Positions 46,449-55,976 of a stretch of 64,000 nt of DNA are shown one piece after another. The translations under genes were made by a program, and so were the position numbers. The notes below the pieces were generated by a model that was not told the origin of the DNA, searched no databases, and saw only the letters and a program-made list of their open reading frames with translations. The DNA comes from UBA2336 sp965227265 (GTDB lineage Bacteria > Bacteroidota > Bacteroidia > Cytophagales > Cyclobacteriaceae): positions 3,658,001-3,722,000 of the forward strand of contig OZ245738.1 in assembly GCA_965227265.1 (NCBI GenBank). Direction: 5' to 3'. How positions within the stretch are numbered: the first letter of the stretch is position 1; every line of letters starts with the position of its first letter.

Positions 46449-46892
46449 TTAGTAGTTTATTACGTTATCTGTAATGGTGAGTGTATTTCCATTAACCCGA
46501 ACTTCATACTGGCCAAGTGGTCTCCAGGCTAATCCTCCGGTAGGATCACCATCGTAATTGAAAATAGATCCACAGCAACTGTCTTGCATGTAGATAGAAA
46601 ATGCTTCAACATTTGCACACGCATCGTTAGGTTGAAAAGAACAGTTTTGTTCGAAAGCCCGAAACGTAGTTGAATTTTCTCTGTAGACAATAATGCCGCG
46701 AATTCCAGCATCTATTGTTCCATCTGGAATTACGATATGACCACCATCGATTTGAAGCAGACTGTAGGCAGGAAGACTTGTGTTGATTATTATGTCAGGA
46801 AATTTTCCAAAGGGAATAAGATCGTCTACCCGATCATCAGAATTGCAGGAGAACAGGTATCCCAACCAAAGAAGTATTAATGTTTTTTTCAA
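46449..46892 (-). CDS. Rieske-like lipoprotein without cluster ligands
   Basis: A 147-residue lipoprotein (from TTG 46892; hydrophobic core and lipobox YLFSC, Cys16). The longer reading from 46919 overlaps the upstream gene and disrupts the signal peptide. The C-terminal half follows the Rieske pattern: GIIVYRENSTTFRAFEQNC, then DSCCGSIFNYDGDPTGG, WRPLGQYEVRVNGNTLTI. The normal CxH and CxxH ligand boxes read NCSF and CCGS, so His ligands are missing and a 2Fe-2S cluster is unlikely. It starts 1 nt after the dehydrogenase stop. Role unknown. Confidence 0.7.
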   Translation of the reverse strand: MKKTLILLWLGYLFSCNSDDRVDDLIPFGKFPDIIINTSLPAYSLLQIDGGHIVIPDGTIDAGIRGIIVYRENSTTFRAFEQNCSFQPNDACANVEAFSIYMQDSCCGSIFNYDGDPTGGLAWRPLGQYEVRVNGNTLTITDNVINY

Positions 46893-46893
46893 A

Positions 46894-47745
46894 TCAGTAG
46901 TTGTAAAATCCTTTTCCACTCTTCACACCTAAGTGTCCGGCATCTACTTTTTGTTGTTGAATCCTACTGGGGCGAAATTTTGATTCCTGATGAAAGGCAT
47001 TAAACATCGAAGAGGTTACTGAAAAGTTAACATCCATTCCAATAAGGTCGATTAATTCAAAAGAGCCCATTTTAAATCCGGAGATTTTCAAAAGCTTATC
47101 GATAGTTTGAACATCAGCGCTTTTCTCTTCCAACATCTTTAAAGCCTCAACATAATAATGACGGGCTACCCGATTAACGATGAAGCCAGGCGAATCTTTT
47201 GCAACTACTGATGTTTTCCCAAGTTTTTTTGAAAAATCACGTAAGGAATCGATTGTTTCGAAGGAAGTATCAACACCCTGTATTACTTCAACTAATTTCA
47301 TCACAGGAGCAGGGTTAAAAAAATGCAACCCAGCAAAGCGGCCACGATTCTTAATTACTGAAGCGATTTGCGTTACAGGAATGGAGGATGTATTTGTAGT
47401 GAGAATTGAATCCGGATTATTCTTTTCGATGACCTTGAACAATTCTCTTTTTATCTCAAGCTTCTCAACTGCAGCTTCAATAATAAGATCAGCCTTGAAC
47501 TCGTTGATGCTTTCGCACATTTTAATGCGCGCTAATGCTTGATCTTTGGCTTCAGAACTAAGCTTATTCTTGTCAACAGACTTTTGTAACGAACTCTCAA
47601 GAGAAGAAATTCCTTTTAGAATGAGTTCGGAATTTATATCGTATAATAAAACATTAAAACCCGAAGTGGCGCATAGCTGGGCAATTCCCTGGCCCATCGT
47701 TCCAGCGCCTGCGATGCCTACGGTCTTAATGTTTTCTGCATCCAT
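46894..47745 (-). CDS. 3-hydroxyacyl-CoA dehydrogenase (3-hydroxybutyryl-CoA type)
   Basis: A 283-residue NAD-dependent dehydrogenase. Rossmann N-terminus GIAGAGTMGQGIAQLCA, ADLIIEAAVEKLEIK, TNTSSIPVTQIA, GLHFFNPAPVMKLVEVI with the catalytic His, and the C-terminal helical domain (DSPGFIVNR, FELIDLIGMDV). It oxidises 3-hydroxyacyl-CoA in beta-oxidation or acts in the reverse direction in butyrate-type pathways. Overlaps pheS by one nt. Its end is followed at once by the Rieske-like gene. Confidence 0.93.
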   Translation of the reverse strand: MDAENIKTVGIAGAGTMGQGIAQLCATSGFNVLLYDINSELILKGISSLESSLQKSVDKNKLSSEAKDQALARIKMCESINEFKADLIIEAAVEKLEIKRELFKVIEKNNPDSILTTNTSSIPVTQIASVIKNRGRFAGLHFFNPAPVMKLVEVIQGVDTSFETIDSLRDFSKKLGKTSVVAKDSPGFIVNRVARHYYVEALKMLEEKSADVQTIDKLLKISGFKMGSFELIDLIGMDVNFSVTSSMFNAFHQESKFRPSRIQQQKVDAGHLGVKSGKGFYNY

Positions 47746-48764
47746 TAAATAACAGTTTGGAATTGTTTCAGGAACCGAATATCGTTCTCAGAATATAAAC
47801 GGAGATCGTTAACCTGATATTTTAACATGGTAACACGTTCGATGCCCATACCAAACGCAAAGCCCGTGTATTCTTCCGGATCTATGCCGCAATTCTTAAG
47901 CACATTGGGATGCACCATTCCTGAACCGGCAATTTCAACCCAGCCACTGTACTTACATACGTTGCATCCTTTACCTTTACAGATCAGACAGGTAATATCA
48001 ATTTCTGCACTGGGTTCGGTGAACGGAAAGAATGACGGCCTGAACCTGATCTTAACATCTTTCCCATACATCTCTTTCGCGAAGTGGTAAAGTGTTTGCT
48101 TTAAATCTGCGAAGCCAACATTTTTATCTACATACAATCCTTCAACCTGATGGAAGAAACAATGCGCACGTGCAGAGATTGCTTCGTTACGGTAAACACG
48201 TCCAGGCATGATAGCTCTAACCGGAGGTTTTTGCTTTTCCAGCAACCGAATCTGTACGTTTGATGTATGCGTGCGTAGTAACAGATCAGGATTCTTCTCT
48301 ATAAAAAAAGTATCCTGCATTTCACGAGCCGGGTGATTATCGGGGAAGTTTAGCGCAGAGAAATTATGCCAATCATCTTCAATCTCAGGGCCATCAGCAA
48401 CATTAAATCCGAGACGCTCGAAAATTTCAATAATTCTGTTTCGTACTAATGTTAATGGATGGAGATTTCCGACTTTATTTGGAACGGGAGGTAATGTTAA
48501 ATCAATATCTGTGGATGACGAAGTATTGTTCTCGAGATCTTCCTGAAGTGCAGAAAATTTAGTCTCGGCTGATTGTTTAAGCTCATTCAGAACTTTGCCT
48601 AAACGTTTCTTTTCCTCAACGGATACTTTTTTAAGCTCTTCGAAAAGTTCAGTAATGGCGCCTTTGCGACTGATATATTTTAGTCGATAAGCCTCCAGCG
48701 CATCTTTAGTTTTTGCGTTGAACGACTGAACTTCTTCCAGTAATTTTTTAATTCGTTCTTCCAT
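47745..48764 (-). CDS. pheS: Phenylalanine--tRNA ligase alpha subunit
   Basis: A 339-residue class II synthetase subunit: N-terminal coiled coil (about 1-90), motif 2 region MPGRVYRNEAISARAHCFFHQVEGL, and motif 3 GFAFGMGIERVTMLKY. An insertion CLICKGKGCNVCKYSGW carries two CxxC pairs that could bind zinc; it is absent from the E. coli protein as I recall it. pheT is not adjacent in this window, so the subunits are encoded apart. First gene of the pheS-dehydrogenase-lipoprotein run. Confidence 0.96.
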   Translation of the reverse strand: MEERIKKLLEEVQSFNAKTKDALEAYRLKYISRKGAITELFEELKKVSVEEKKRLGKVLNELKQSAETKFSALQEDLENNTSSSTDIDLTLPPVPNKVGNLHPLTLVRNRIIEIFERLGFNVADGPEIEDDWHNFSALNFPDNHPAREMQDTFFIEKNPDLLLRTHTSNVQIRLLEKQKPPVRAIMPGRVYRNEAISARAHCFFHQVEGLYVDKNVGFADLKQTLYHFAKEMYGKDVKIRFRPSFFPFTEPSAEIDITCLICKGKGCNVCKYSGWVEIAGSGMVHPNVLKNCGIDPEEYTGFAFGMGIERVTMLKYQVNDLRLYSENDIRFLKQFQTVI

Positions 48765-48780
48765 GTAAAAAAATCGATTT

Positions 48781-48788
48781 CAAAGATA
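48781..48788 (-). promoter_or_regulatory. Candidate -7 box for pheS
   Basis: TATCTTTG on the minus strand, 17 nt before the pheS start, exact match to TAnnTTTG. No properly spaced TTG was found. Confidence 0.45.
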
Positions 48789-48807
48789 CAATTTTAGCCG
48801 TATCGAT

Positions 48808-49866
48808 TTATATATTCTCCTTTGGAACTTTGTTCTGTATGGTCCTGTCCAGCACAAAACTCATGATCGTGCAAAGTACAAGTATCCCAAGCAAAACGTA
48901 ATTGTCATTAAGCTGGCGGACTGTAACTGCAATGATCACAAACGCAGCTTGCGCCAACCCCAGGATCATAGTAGAGTGACCATGTGAAAAACCAAGTCGC
49001 ATGATGTTATGGTGAATATGACTTTTGTCAGGCGTAAACGGAGATTGCTTTCGGATTATCCGAAGAATAAAAATGCGTAACGTATCGGCTAACGGAATCA
49101 TAATAAAGCAGACTGACCCTGAAATTGCTGCCTTAAATTTGTAAGGGTTTTCAACTGGGAGATTGTATTGCAAATCAATAAAATGAATTGCTGAAATGGC
49201 CAGCATCATACCGATAACCAATGCGCCCGTGTCACCCATGAAAATTTCTGACGGATCCCAATTGAAAAACAAGAATGCAATCACAGCGCCAACCATTGAA
49301 AAACATAGTACTGCAAAAACAATATCACCTACCAAATAAAAAGAGATCCCAAAGGCTAATAATGAGATCGCGGCAATAGTGCCTGCCAATCCGTCTAACC
49401 CATCAATAAGGTTGAACGAATTTGTGATTACAATAATTGTGAAAAGAGTAATGGCATAACTAACTAACAGCGGGATGTCATAAATGCCCATTAAGCCATA
49501 AAACGATTTTAACCGTAAATCAAATAAGGCAATCAATACACTTGCAGCCATGATCTGCCCTAACAACTTCATAAAAGGCCGAAGCGGAACGAGATCGTCC
49601 CGAACGCCAATAAAGAATACAATAAATAAAGCAATGAGGATAAATCTCATTTCTTTCCAATGCGAGAATTCCATCCAGATAAGTGCTGAAACCATAAAAC
49701 CAATAAAGATGGCAATGCCACCCATGGACGGAGTGATTTTCTTATGGATTTTTCTTCGGCCCGGTATATCCACCAGGTTTTTTTCAAGGGAATATTTAAT
49801 GATCACAGGGATGATCAAAAAGCTAATAACGAAAGACGTAACGGCAGCGGATAGCTGGATGGCCAT
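48808..49866 (-). CDS. Undecaprenyl-phosphate GlcNAc-1-phosphate transferase-like (WecA/TagO type)
   Basis: A 352-residue membrane protein with about ten helices. Family motifs: PSMGGIAIF, FIGVRDDLVPL, NSFNLIDGLDGLAG, FMGDTGAL and PDKSHIHHNIMRLG, the last being the WecA/TagO-type HIHH box rather than MraY. It transfers a HexNAc-1-phosphate to undecaprenyl phosphate, starting glycan assembly on the cytoplasmic face. Last gene of the minus-strand glycan locus, 50 nt after the aminotransferase. Confidence 0.92.
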   Translation of the reverse strand: MAIQLSAAVTSFVISFLIIPVIIKYSLEKNLVDIPGRRKIHKKITPSMGGIAIFIGFMVSALIWMEFSHWKEMRFILIALFIVFFIGVRDDLVPLRPFMKLLGQIMAASVLIALFDLRLKSFYGLMGIYDIPLLVSYAITLFTIIVITNSFNLIDGLDGLAGTIAAISLLAFGISFYLVGDIVFAVLCFSMVGAVIAFLFFNWDPSEIFMGDTGALVIGMMLAISAIHFIDLQYNLPVENPYKFKAAISGSVCFIMIPLADTLRIFILRIIRKQSPFTPDKSHIHHNIMRLGFSHGHSTMILGLAQAAFVIIAVTVRQLNDNYVLLGILVLCTIMSFVLDRTIQNKVPKENI

Positions 49867-49916
49867 ACTGTAAAATCATTGTAAAACTACAGATTAAATG
49901 ACTGTAACCCTGTGGA

Positions 49917-51020
49917 TTACCGTAAAAAATAGTTGTTTATATTTTCAGTAATGACGGTTACTTGATGGTCGGTAAGGCCCGGATAAACGGGAATGGAAAG
50001 GACTTGGCCTTGTAAGGCAGCTGTTACTGGAAAATCCTTTAACGAATGATTTTTATAGCTGTACGCAGCTGTATACGGAAGGCCTTTTGGATAATGAATG
50101 AGTGTTTCAATTCCGTGTTCCGCAAGGTATTGTTTCAGGGCCTCGCGTTGGTTCGTTCGGATCGCATAAATATGGAATGTGTGTACAGAATCCCTTCGTA
50201 TTTCTGGTAGTGTAATGTTTGATTGATCCTTTAATAACGAATGGTACTGTTCTGCGATTTCATTCCGTTGATAATTCCACTGCGAAAGATATTTCAGCTT
50301 CACCGAAAGGATAGTTGCCTGTAGGGTATCTAACCGGCTGTTTGAACCTTCCAATTCATGATCATCTTTTTTTAGAGCGCCATGATTGGCAAGCCTGCGA
50401 ACTTTTTCGGCAAGTTTATCATCGTAAGTAAGAACACACCCTGCATCACCGTACGCTCCCAGGTTTTTTGTTGGGTAGAAACTAAAAGCTGAGGCTATGC
50501 CTACTGTTCCGGCCAGTTTTTCATTCTCTTTGGTTAGGTGAGCCTGGGCACAATCTTCAACTAGAAAGATTTTATGCTTATCACAAAGATCTTTAAGGTT
50601 TGAAACTGGTGCGGCTTGTCCGTATAGATGAACAGCAAATACAACTTTTGTTTTGGACGTGATTTTTTGTTCAACGTCTGTTGGATCAAGCGTATAGTAT
50701 CGATCATCAACATCTGCAAAAACAATAGTTGCTCCGGTTAGGGTTATGCACTCAGCAGAGGGAATACAACTGAACGCTGGAGTGATTACTTCATCGCCTG
50801 GTCCAATGCCAAGGGCTTTAAGAATGAGATATAATGAATCAGTGCCGTTGCCAGTCCCGATGCAATGCTTAACTCCGAAAAGATTTGAAAATTCATGCTC
50901 AAATTTTTTCACGGGCTCTCCGCCAATGAATTGAGCGTTGTTAAAAACTTCCTTTACAGCCTGATCAATCTCCTGCTGGATCGATTCGTACTGTAGCCGA
51001 AGATTAACAAACGGGATCAC
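49917..51020 (-). CDS. DegT/DnrJ/EryC1/StrS aminotransferase
   Basis: A 367-residue PLP-dependent sugar aminotransferase. PLP Lys in SFYPTKNLGAYGDAG; other family segments are GTGNGTDSLYLILKAL, PAFSCIPSAECI, VHLYGQAAP and EDCAQAHLT. It abuts the oxidoreductase gene (1-nt overlap). It is a second aminotransferase in the locus, more distant from WbpE than the one at 52545; the sugar it acts on is not clear. Confidence 0.92.
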   Translation of the reverse strand: MIPFVNLRLQYESIQQEIDQAVKEVFNNAQFIGGEPVKKFEHEFSNLFGVKHCIGTGNGTDSLYLILKALGIGPGDEVITPAFSCIPSAECITLTGATIVFADVDDRYYTLDPTDVEQKITSKTKVVFAVHLYGQAAPVSNLKDLCDKHKIFLVEDCAQAHLTKENEKLAGTVGIASAFSFYPTKNLGAYGDAGCVLTYDDKLAEKVRRLANHGALKKDDHELEGSNSRLDTLQATILSVKLKYLSQWNYQRNEIAEQYHSLLKDQSNITLPEIRRDSVHTFHIYAIRTNQREALKQYLAEHGIETLIHYPKGLPYTAAYSYKNHSLKDFPVTAALQGQVLSIPVYPGLTDHQVTVITENINNYFLR

Positions 51021-51964
51021 TATTTTTTGTTTTTAAGCATCGGGTGAAAATCACCTTGAAGTGGTGCAGGAGTGTGGTTACGGATATCATAAGTCAGTTG
51101 AATGGAAGGACGTGCTTCTTTAAGTCCGAAACCCTTACCCTCTAAAATCTGCTGATAACTTTTAGTGTGAAGATCAGTAAAGCCATCACTGAATTCAATC
51201 TCTTTTCCTTCCATCGTTAATGAACGGTACGTTCTTTTCCCGGTTACTTTAAGTGCATCGGGAACGTTATTGTAGTCGATGCTGAGGAACCAGCGAACAT
51301 TGGCTTTTTCCAATTCCAAAATTCCGGCTGCTGAATCAGTTGTAAGTAAATGAACAGTATTCTTCTTGACCGCTCCGAATACCCAAGCCAACATATCAAA
51401 GAAGTGAATTCCGATATTTGTGGCTACGCCACCGGATTTACTGTTATCGCCTTTCCAGCTTGCTTGATACCAATGACCACGAGAGGTGATGTAAGTCAAG
51501 TCTACATCAAAAGTTTTATTCTTCGGACTTTCGTCAACTTCTTTTTTTAGTGCTATGATGTTGGGATGCAATCGCAATTGAAGAATGGTACTGACTTTCT
51601 TTCCGGTTTCTTTTTCTATTTCTTCAAGTCCGTCAACATTCCAGGGACTTAATACGAGCGGCTTTTCACAAATCGCATCGGCCTGATGGCGCAACGCAAA
51701 ACGAATGTGTGAATCGTGAAGATAGTTTGGTGTGCAAATACTTACATAGTCAATTTTATTTCCTTGTCTGCGTTGTTTATCCAAGTGGCGATCAAAGCGT
51801 TCAAACTCGGTAAAAAAATCTGCTGATGGAAAATAGGAATCAAGAATGCCGACCGTATCAAATTTATCGAGCGCAGCAACCAAATTGTTCTTTGTATCAC
51901 GAATGGCTTGTAAATGCCTGGGGGCTATATATCCGGCAACGCCTATGAGCGCAAAATTTTTCAT
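51020..51964 (-). CDS. Gfo/Idh/MocA oxidoreductase, WbpB-like
   Basis: A 314-residue NAD-dependent sugar oxidoreductase. N-terminus FALIGVAGYIAPRHLQAIRDT, then YVSICTPNYLHDSHIRFALRH, DAICEKPLVL with the catalytic Lys, and GGVATNIGIHFFDML. This pattern is that of WbpB/WlbA, which oxidises C3 of UDP-GlcNAcA. Adjacent acetyltransferase and aminotransferase genes match the later steps of that pathway. The gene is joined to its neighbours by 1-nt overlaps. Confidence 0.92.
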   Translation of the reverse strand: MKNFALIGVAGYIAPRHLQAIRDTKNNLVAALDKFDTVGILDSYFPSADFFTEFERFDRHLDKQRRQGNKIDYVSICTPNYLHDSHIRFALRHQADAICEKPLVLSPWNVDGLEEIEKETGKKVSTILQLRLHPNIIALKKEVDESPKNKTFDVDLTYITSRGHWYQASWKGDNSKSGGVATNIGIHFFDMLAWVFGAVKKNTVHLLTTDSAAGILELEKANVRWFLSIDYNNVPDALKVTGKRTYRSLTMEGKEIEFSDGFTDLHTKSYQQILEGKGFGLKEARPSIQLTYDIRNHTPAPLQGDFHPMLKNKK

Positions 51965-52542
51965 CAGGAGATCTTGGTAACGATACCTTTTTCCAATTTA
52001 TATTTTTCTTTGCTCTCATCACAGATAGCAATACTCTCGTTATCGAACTTCAGCTTGTGACCGTATTCGCTCATCCAACCGGTTTGACGCGCTGGATTTC
52101 CGATAACTAATGCATAATCCGGAATATCCTTCGTAACAACTGCGCCTGCACCAATGAATGCATATTTACCGATATTGTTACCGCATACAACGGTCGCGTT
52201 TGCTCCAATCGATGCGCCTTTCTTCACAATTGTTTTCTCATATTGTCCGCGCCTGTTAACAGCGCTTCTTGGATTGGTCACGTTGGTAAATACCATGGAC
52301 GGTCCGAGAAACACATCATCTTCACACGTAACGCCACTGTAGATAGAAACATTATTCTGCACCTTAACATTTGTACCGAGTACAACTTCAGGCGACACAA
52401 CAACATTCTGACCCAGGTTGCAATTCTTGCCAATCTTGCAATTCGACATGATGTGTGAGAAATGCCAGATCTTTGTGCCTTCGCCAATTTCGCAGCCTTC
52501 GTCAATAACAGCTGTAGGATGTGCGGTATATGTTGCGCTCAT
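51964..52542 (-). CDS. UDP-sugar N-acetyltransferase, WbpD-like
   Basis: A 192-residue left-handed beta-helix acetyltransferase. Hexapeptide repeats run from about residue 5 to 155 (for example IGEGTKIWHFSHIMSNCKIGKNCNLG and IGANATVVCGNNIGKYAFIGAGAVV), ending NPARQTGW. This is the WbpD/WlbB type, which acetylates the 3-amino group of UDP-GlcNAc3NA. ATG 52542 is chosen; the longer reading to 52572 overlaps the aminotransferase by 28 nt. Confidence 0.93.
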   Translation of the reverse strand: MSATYTAHPTAVIDEGCEIGEGTKIWHFSHIMSNCKIGKNCNLGQNVVVSPEVVLGTNVKVQNNVSIYSGVTCEDDVFLGPSMVFTNVTNPRSAVNRRGQYEKTIVKKGASIGANATVVCGNNIGKYAFIGAGAVVTKDIPDYALVIGNPARQTGWMSEYGHKLKFDNESIAICDESKEKYKLEKGIVTKIS

Positions 52543-52544
52543 GG

Positions 52545-53669
52545 CTAAAAATACTTGCGGATAATCGTACAAATGTAATCCAATTGTTCTGCTTTCATTT
52601 CGGTGTGGATTGGCAAGGAAAGAACAGTTTTTGAAAGTTTTTCAGTGATTGGAAATGCGCCACGCTCAATGCCCGGCTGCTTATATGCTTTTTGGAGATG
52701 CAAGGGAACCGGATAATAGATCATGCTTGGGATTCCACATTTATCGAGGTAGAGTTTAAACTCATCACGATCAACATCATTAATCTTTATCGTGTATTGA
52801 TGAAATGCATGTGTTGAATACGAAGCGCGATACGGAAGCTTCAACTGCTTTATGTCAGCCAGATTCTTATCATAGTACGCAGCAACTTCATTTCGTTTTG
52901 AGGTGTATTCATTTAAATATTGCAGCTTAACACTTAAGATCGCAGCCTGTAAGGTATCCAACCTACTGTTCACGCCAATGATCTCATGATGATATTTAAC
53001 TTTCTGACCGTGATTAGCTATCATCGTTATTTTTTCAGCAAGCAATGAATCGCTGGTGAAGATTGCTCCGCCATCGCCATAACATCCTAAATTTTTTGAT
53101 GGGAAGAATGATGTTGTTCCGATCGTTCCCATTGTTCCGGATTTCTTTCGGGAGCCATCTGAGAAAATGAACTCAGCACTTAACGATTGAGCAGCATCTT
53201 CAATTACATGAAGCCTATGATCATGGGCGATTTTTAAAATTGCTTCCATGTTTGCACACTGTCCGTAAAGATGAACGGGCACGATAGCCTTTGTTTTATT
53301 TGTGATCTTCTCTGCAATCAAATTCGGATCAATGTTGAAATTTTGAGAGTCAACTTCAACGAAAACAGGTTTTAATCCGAGTAACGCAATTACTTCTGCG
53401 GTGGCTACGTAGGTGTGAACGGGAAGAATAATTTCATCGCCTGGTTTGCAATCAAGCGCCATCATGGCGATTTGTAATGCATCGGTTCCGTTAGCGCAGG
53501 TGATTACGTGTTTGGCTCCGGTAAATTCAGCAAGCTCTTTTGCAAAAGTTGAAACCTGAGGGCCTTGAATAAATGCGGTTGAATCGAGCACAGCTTGAAT
53601 GGCCGTGTCTATCGCTGGTTTGATGCGCGCATACTGGGTATGCAGATCAACCATTTTGATTTTTTCCAT
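52545..53669 (-). CDS. DegT family aminotransferase, WbpE-like
   Basis: A 374-residue PLP aminotransferase. PLP Lys in SFFPSKNLGCYGDGGA; also MVDLHTQYARIKPAI at the start, CANGTDALQIAMMAL and PVHLYGQCANME. It matches WbpE/WlbC, which aminates UDP-3-keto-GlcNAcA. It lies 2 nt before the WbpD-like gene and 37 nt downstream of galE. Its partner WbpB-like oxidoreductase is two genes further on. Confidence 0.93.
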   Translation of the reverse strand: MEKIKMVDLHTQYARIKPAIDTAIQAVLDSTAFIQGPQVSTFAKELAEFTGAKHVITCANGTDALQIAMMALDCKPGDEIILPVHTYVATAEVIALLGLKPVFVEVDSQNFNIDPNLIAEKITNKTKAIVPVHLYGQCANMEAILKIAHDHRLHVIEDAAQSLSAEFIFSDGSRKKSGTMGTIGTTSFFPSKNLGCYGDGGAIFTSDSLLAEKITMIANHGQKVKYHHEIIGVNSRLDTLQAAILSVKLQYLNEYTSKRNEVAAYYDKNLADIKQLKLPYRASYSTHAFHQYTIKINDVDRDEFKLYLDKCGIPSMIYYPVPLHLQKAYKQPGIERGAFPITEKLSKTVLSLPIHTEMKAEQLDYICTIIRKYF

Positions 53670-53706
53670 ACATAACGATCAAAGAGAATGATCGTGCAAA
53701 TTAACA

Positions 53707-54720
53707 TTACTTCGTGAGTTTTTTCTGCCAGTTCCAGGAGTCTACGAGAGCTTGTTCGATCGAAAGCTTTGAATTCCAACCCAGCACTGAATTGGCTTTT
53801 TTAGAATCTGCATAGACTTTTTCAACATCGCCTGACCTGCGGGGACCAATTGTGTATGGAACGTTTACACCGGTTGCCTTTATGAAACCCTGAACAAGCT
53901 CAAGAACAGAAACGCCTTCACCTGTACCAACATTGAAAGCCTCACAAAGTGTTGCCTCTTTTTTCGAATCAAGAAATTTCAATGCTTGTAAATGAGCTTG
54001 TGCCAAATCGGTAACATGTATATAATCCCGAAGACAAGTACCATCCTTTGTATCATAGTCACCTCCAAAAATGGTAAGCTTGTCACGCCAACCGGCAGCA
54101 GTCTGCGTAATATACGGGATCAGATTATTGGGTGTTCCCATGGGCACTTCACCGATACAGGAAGTTGAATGCGCACCGATCGGGTTAAAGTACCGTAGCG
54201 ATATAACCCTGAATCCGTCAACGTAAGAATCTTCAAGTATTCTTTCACAGATTTGTTTTGTCGCTCCATACGGAGATTCAGCGCGTTTGAACGGAGCATT
54301 TTCATCAACCGGAATATGATCCGGTTGTCCGTAAACAGTACACGAGGATGAAAAAATAAAATCCTTCACACCGAACTGTTTCATAACATCGAGCAAGGTG
54401 ATCATTGACTCAATATTATTTTGATGATAGAGCAGCGGCTTTTGAACGGATTCACCAACAGATTTTAATGCTGCGAAGTGGATAACCCCATCAATCGGCC
54501 CTTGGGTTTCAAAGATGTTAACCAGAAAACTTCTATCGCGGCAATCGCCCTTATGAAAGTTTACTTTTTTGCCGGTAATCTTTTCAATTCCGGTAATGAG
54601 TGCGCCATCGCTGTAAATGAAACTATCCACGATTACGGGTTCGTAGCCAGCATTAATTAGTTCAACTGCTGTATGACTTCCGATATATCCGGCTCCGCCT
54701 GTAACAAGAATTTTTTTCAT
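53707..54720 (-). CDS. galE: UDP-glucose 4-epimerase
   Basis: A 337-residue short-chain dehydrogenase-fold epimerase. NAD site VTGGAGYIGSHTAVELINAGY; catalytic SSSCTVYG and YGATK (YxxxK); LRYFNPIGAHSTSCIGE and PNNLIPYI are typical of true GalE. It interconverts UDP-Glc and UDP-Gal, possibly also the GlcNAc/GalNAc pair. Starts 1 nt after the dehydrogenase stop. Confidence 0.95.
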   Translation of the reverse strand: MKKILVTGGAGYIGSHTAVELINAGYEPVIVDSFIYSDGALITGIEKITGKKVNFHKGDCRDRSFLVNIFETQGPIDGVIHFAALKSVGESVQKPLLYHQNNIESMITLLDVMKQFGVKDFIFSSSCTVYGQPDHIPVDENAPFKRAESPYGATKQICERILEDSYVDGFRVISLRYFNPIGAHSTSCIGEVPMGTPNNLIPYITQTAAGWRDKLTIFGGDYDTKDGTCLRDYIHVTDLAQAHLQALKFLDSKKEATLCEAFNVGTGEGVSVLELVQGFIKATGVNVPYTIGPRRSGDVEKVYADSKKANSVLGWNSKLSIEQALVDSWNWQKKLTK

Positions 54721-54721
54721 A

Positions 54722-55972
54722 TTATAATCTTGCGGTAACGAATGATTTATCGAGTTGGCCTTTTACATCGTACACCACAGTTTTAGTGTCTCTGATCTTA
54801 CTCCAGTCAATTGACTTAAATTCATCATGACTCACTGCTAAAACTATAGCGTTGTATTTTTTGTCAAGCTTTTTAATGAGTGTTAATCCATATTCATGTT
54901 TTACTTCATTGGCATCGGCTTGTGGATCGTAAATTTCTACATTCGTACCGTAGCTCTGCAACTCCTTTATAACATCTACTACTTTGCTGTTGCGGATATC
55001 CGGACAGTTTTCCTTGAACGTAATCCCTAGCATTAAAATATTTCCTTTATGAACCGGCTGTTCGTGCTGCGCCATTAATTTGATAACACGGCTTGCAATG
55101 TGCGCGCCCATGTTGTCATTGATCCGTCTGCCGGCAATAATTACTTCAGCACGATAGCCAACGCTTTCAGCTTTATGCGTTAAGTAGTACGGATCAACGC
55201 CAATACAATGACCACCCACCAAGCCTGGCTTGAAAGGAAGAAAATTCCATTTTGTACTGGCAGCTTCTAATACTTGGTGTGTGTCGATACCCATACGATC
55301 AAAGATCAGGGCGAGCTCATTCACAAATGCGATATTGATATCGCGCTGGGCATTTTCGATAACTTTTGCAGCTTCTGCTACTTTAATAGAAGAGGCTTTG
55401 TGTGTGCCTGCGGTGACAATTTTTCTGTAGAGCGCGTCAACTTTATCGGCAATTTCAGTGGTGCTTCCGCTGGTGACTTTCTTAATCGTTGTTACGCGAT
55501 GTAGCTTATCGCCCGGATTGATACGTTCCGGAGAGTAGCCGCAAAAGAAATCAACATTGAATTTTAGCCCACTTGTTTTTTCAAGGACCGGAACACAATC
55601 TTCTTCGGTGCAGCCCGGATAAACCGTTGATTCGTAAATAACGATATCTCCTTTTTTAAGAACGCTGCCAACCGTCTTGCTTGCGCTGAGTAATGGAGTC
55701 AGGTCAGGTTTCTTATATTCATCAACCGGAGTTGGTACGGTAACAATAAAGTAATTTGCTGTTCTAAGATCTTCCAGCGTAGAGGAGAAGGTAAGTTTTT
55801 TAGAAGATTTAAGCTCGGCTTCATCAACCTCCTTAGTCCGGTCATAGCCTTTCTTCAATTCTTCAATGCGTTCTTTATTGATATCGAACCCGATAACGTC
55901 AAGCATTTTTCCAAACTCAACGGCTAACGGAAGACCAACATATCCTAACCCAATAATTCCTACTTTTTCCAT
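54722..55972 (-). CDS. UDP-N-acetyl-hexosamine 6-dehydrogenase (TviB/WbpA type)
   Basis: A 416-residue nucleotide-sugar dehydrogenase. N-terminal VGIIGLGYVGLPLAVEFG, VPTPVDEYKKPDLTPL, YESTVYPGCTEE, GYSPERINPGDK, then the catalytic Cys in LVGGHCIGVDPYYLTHKA. The form is that of TviB/WbpO/WbpA, acting on UDP-GlcNAc or UDP-GalNAc rather than UDP-Glc. It supplies the first step for the WbpB/E/D-like enzymes. ATG 55972 is chosen; 28 extra residues to 56056 would overlap the epimerase gene by 80 nt. Confidence 0.92.
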   Translation of the reverse strand: MEKVGIIGLGYVGLPLAVEFGKMLDVIGFDINKERIEELKKGYDRTKEVDEAELKSSKKLTFSSTLEDLRTANYFIVTVPTPVDEYKKPDLTPLLSASKTVGSVLKKGDIVIYESTVYPGCTEEDCVPVLEKTSGLKFNVDFFCGYSPERINPGDKLHRVTTIKKVTSGSTTEIADKVDALYRKIVTAGTHKASSIKVAEAAKVIENAQRDINIAFVNELALIFDRMGIDTHQVLEAASTKWNFLPFKPGLVGGHCIGVDPYYLTHKAESVGYRAEVIIAGRRINDNMGAHIASRVIKLMAQHEQPVHKGNILMLGITFKENCPDIRNSKVVDVIKELQSYGTNVEIYDPQADANEVKHEYGLTLIKKLDKKYNAIVLAVSHDEFKSIDWSKIRDTKTVVYDVKGQLDKSFVTARL

Positions 55973-55976
55973 TATA

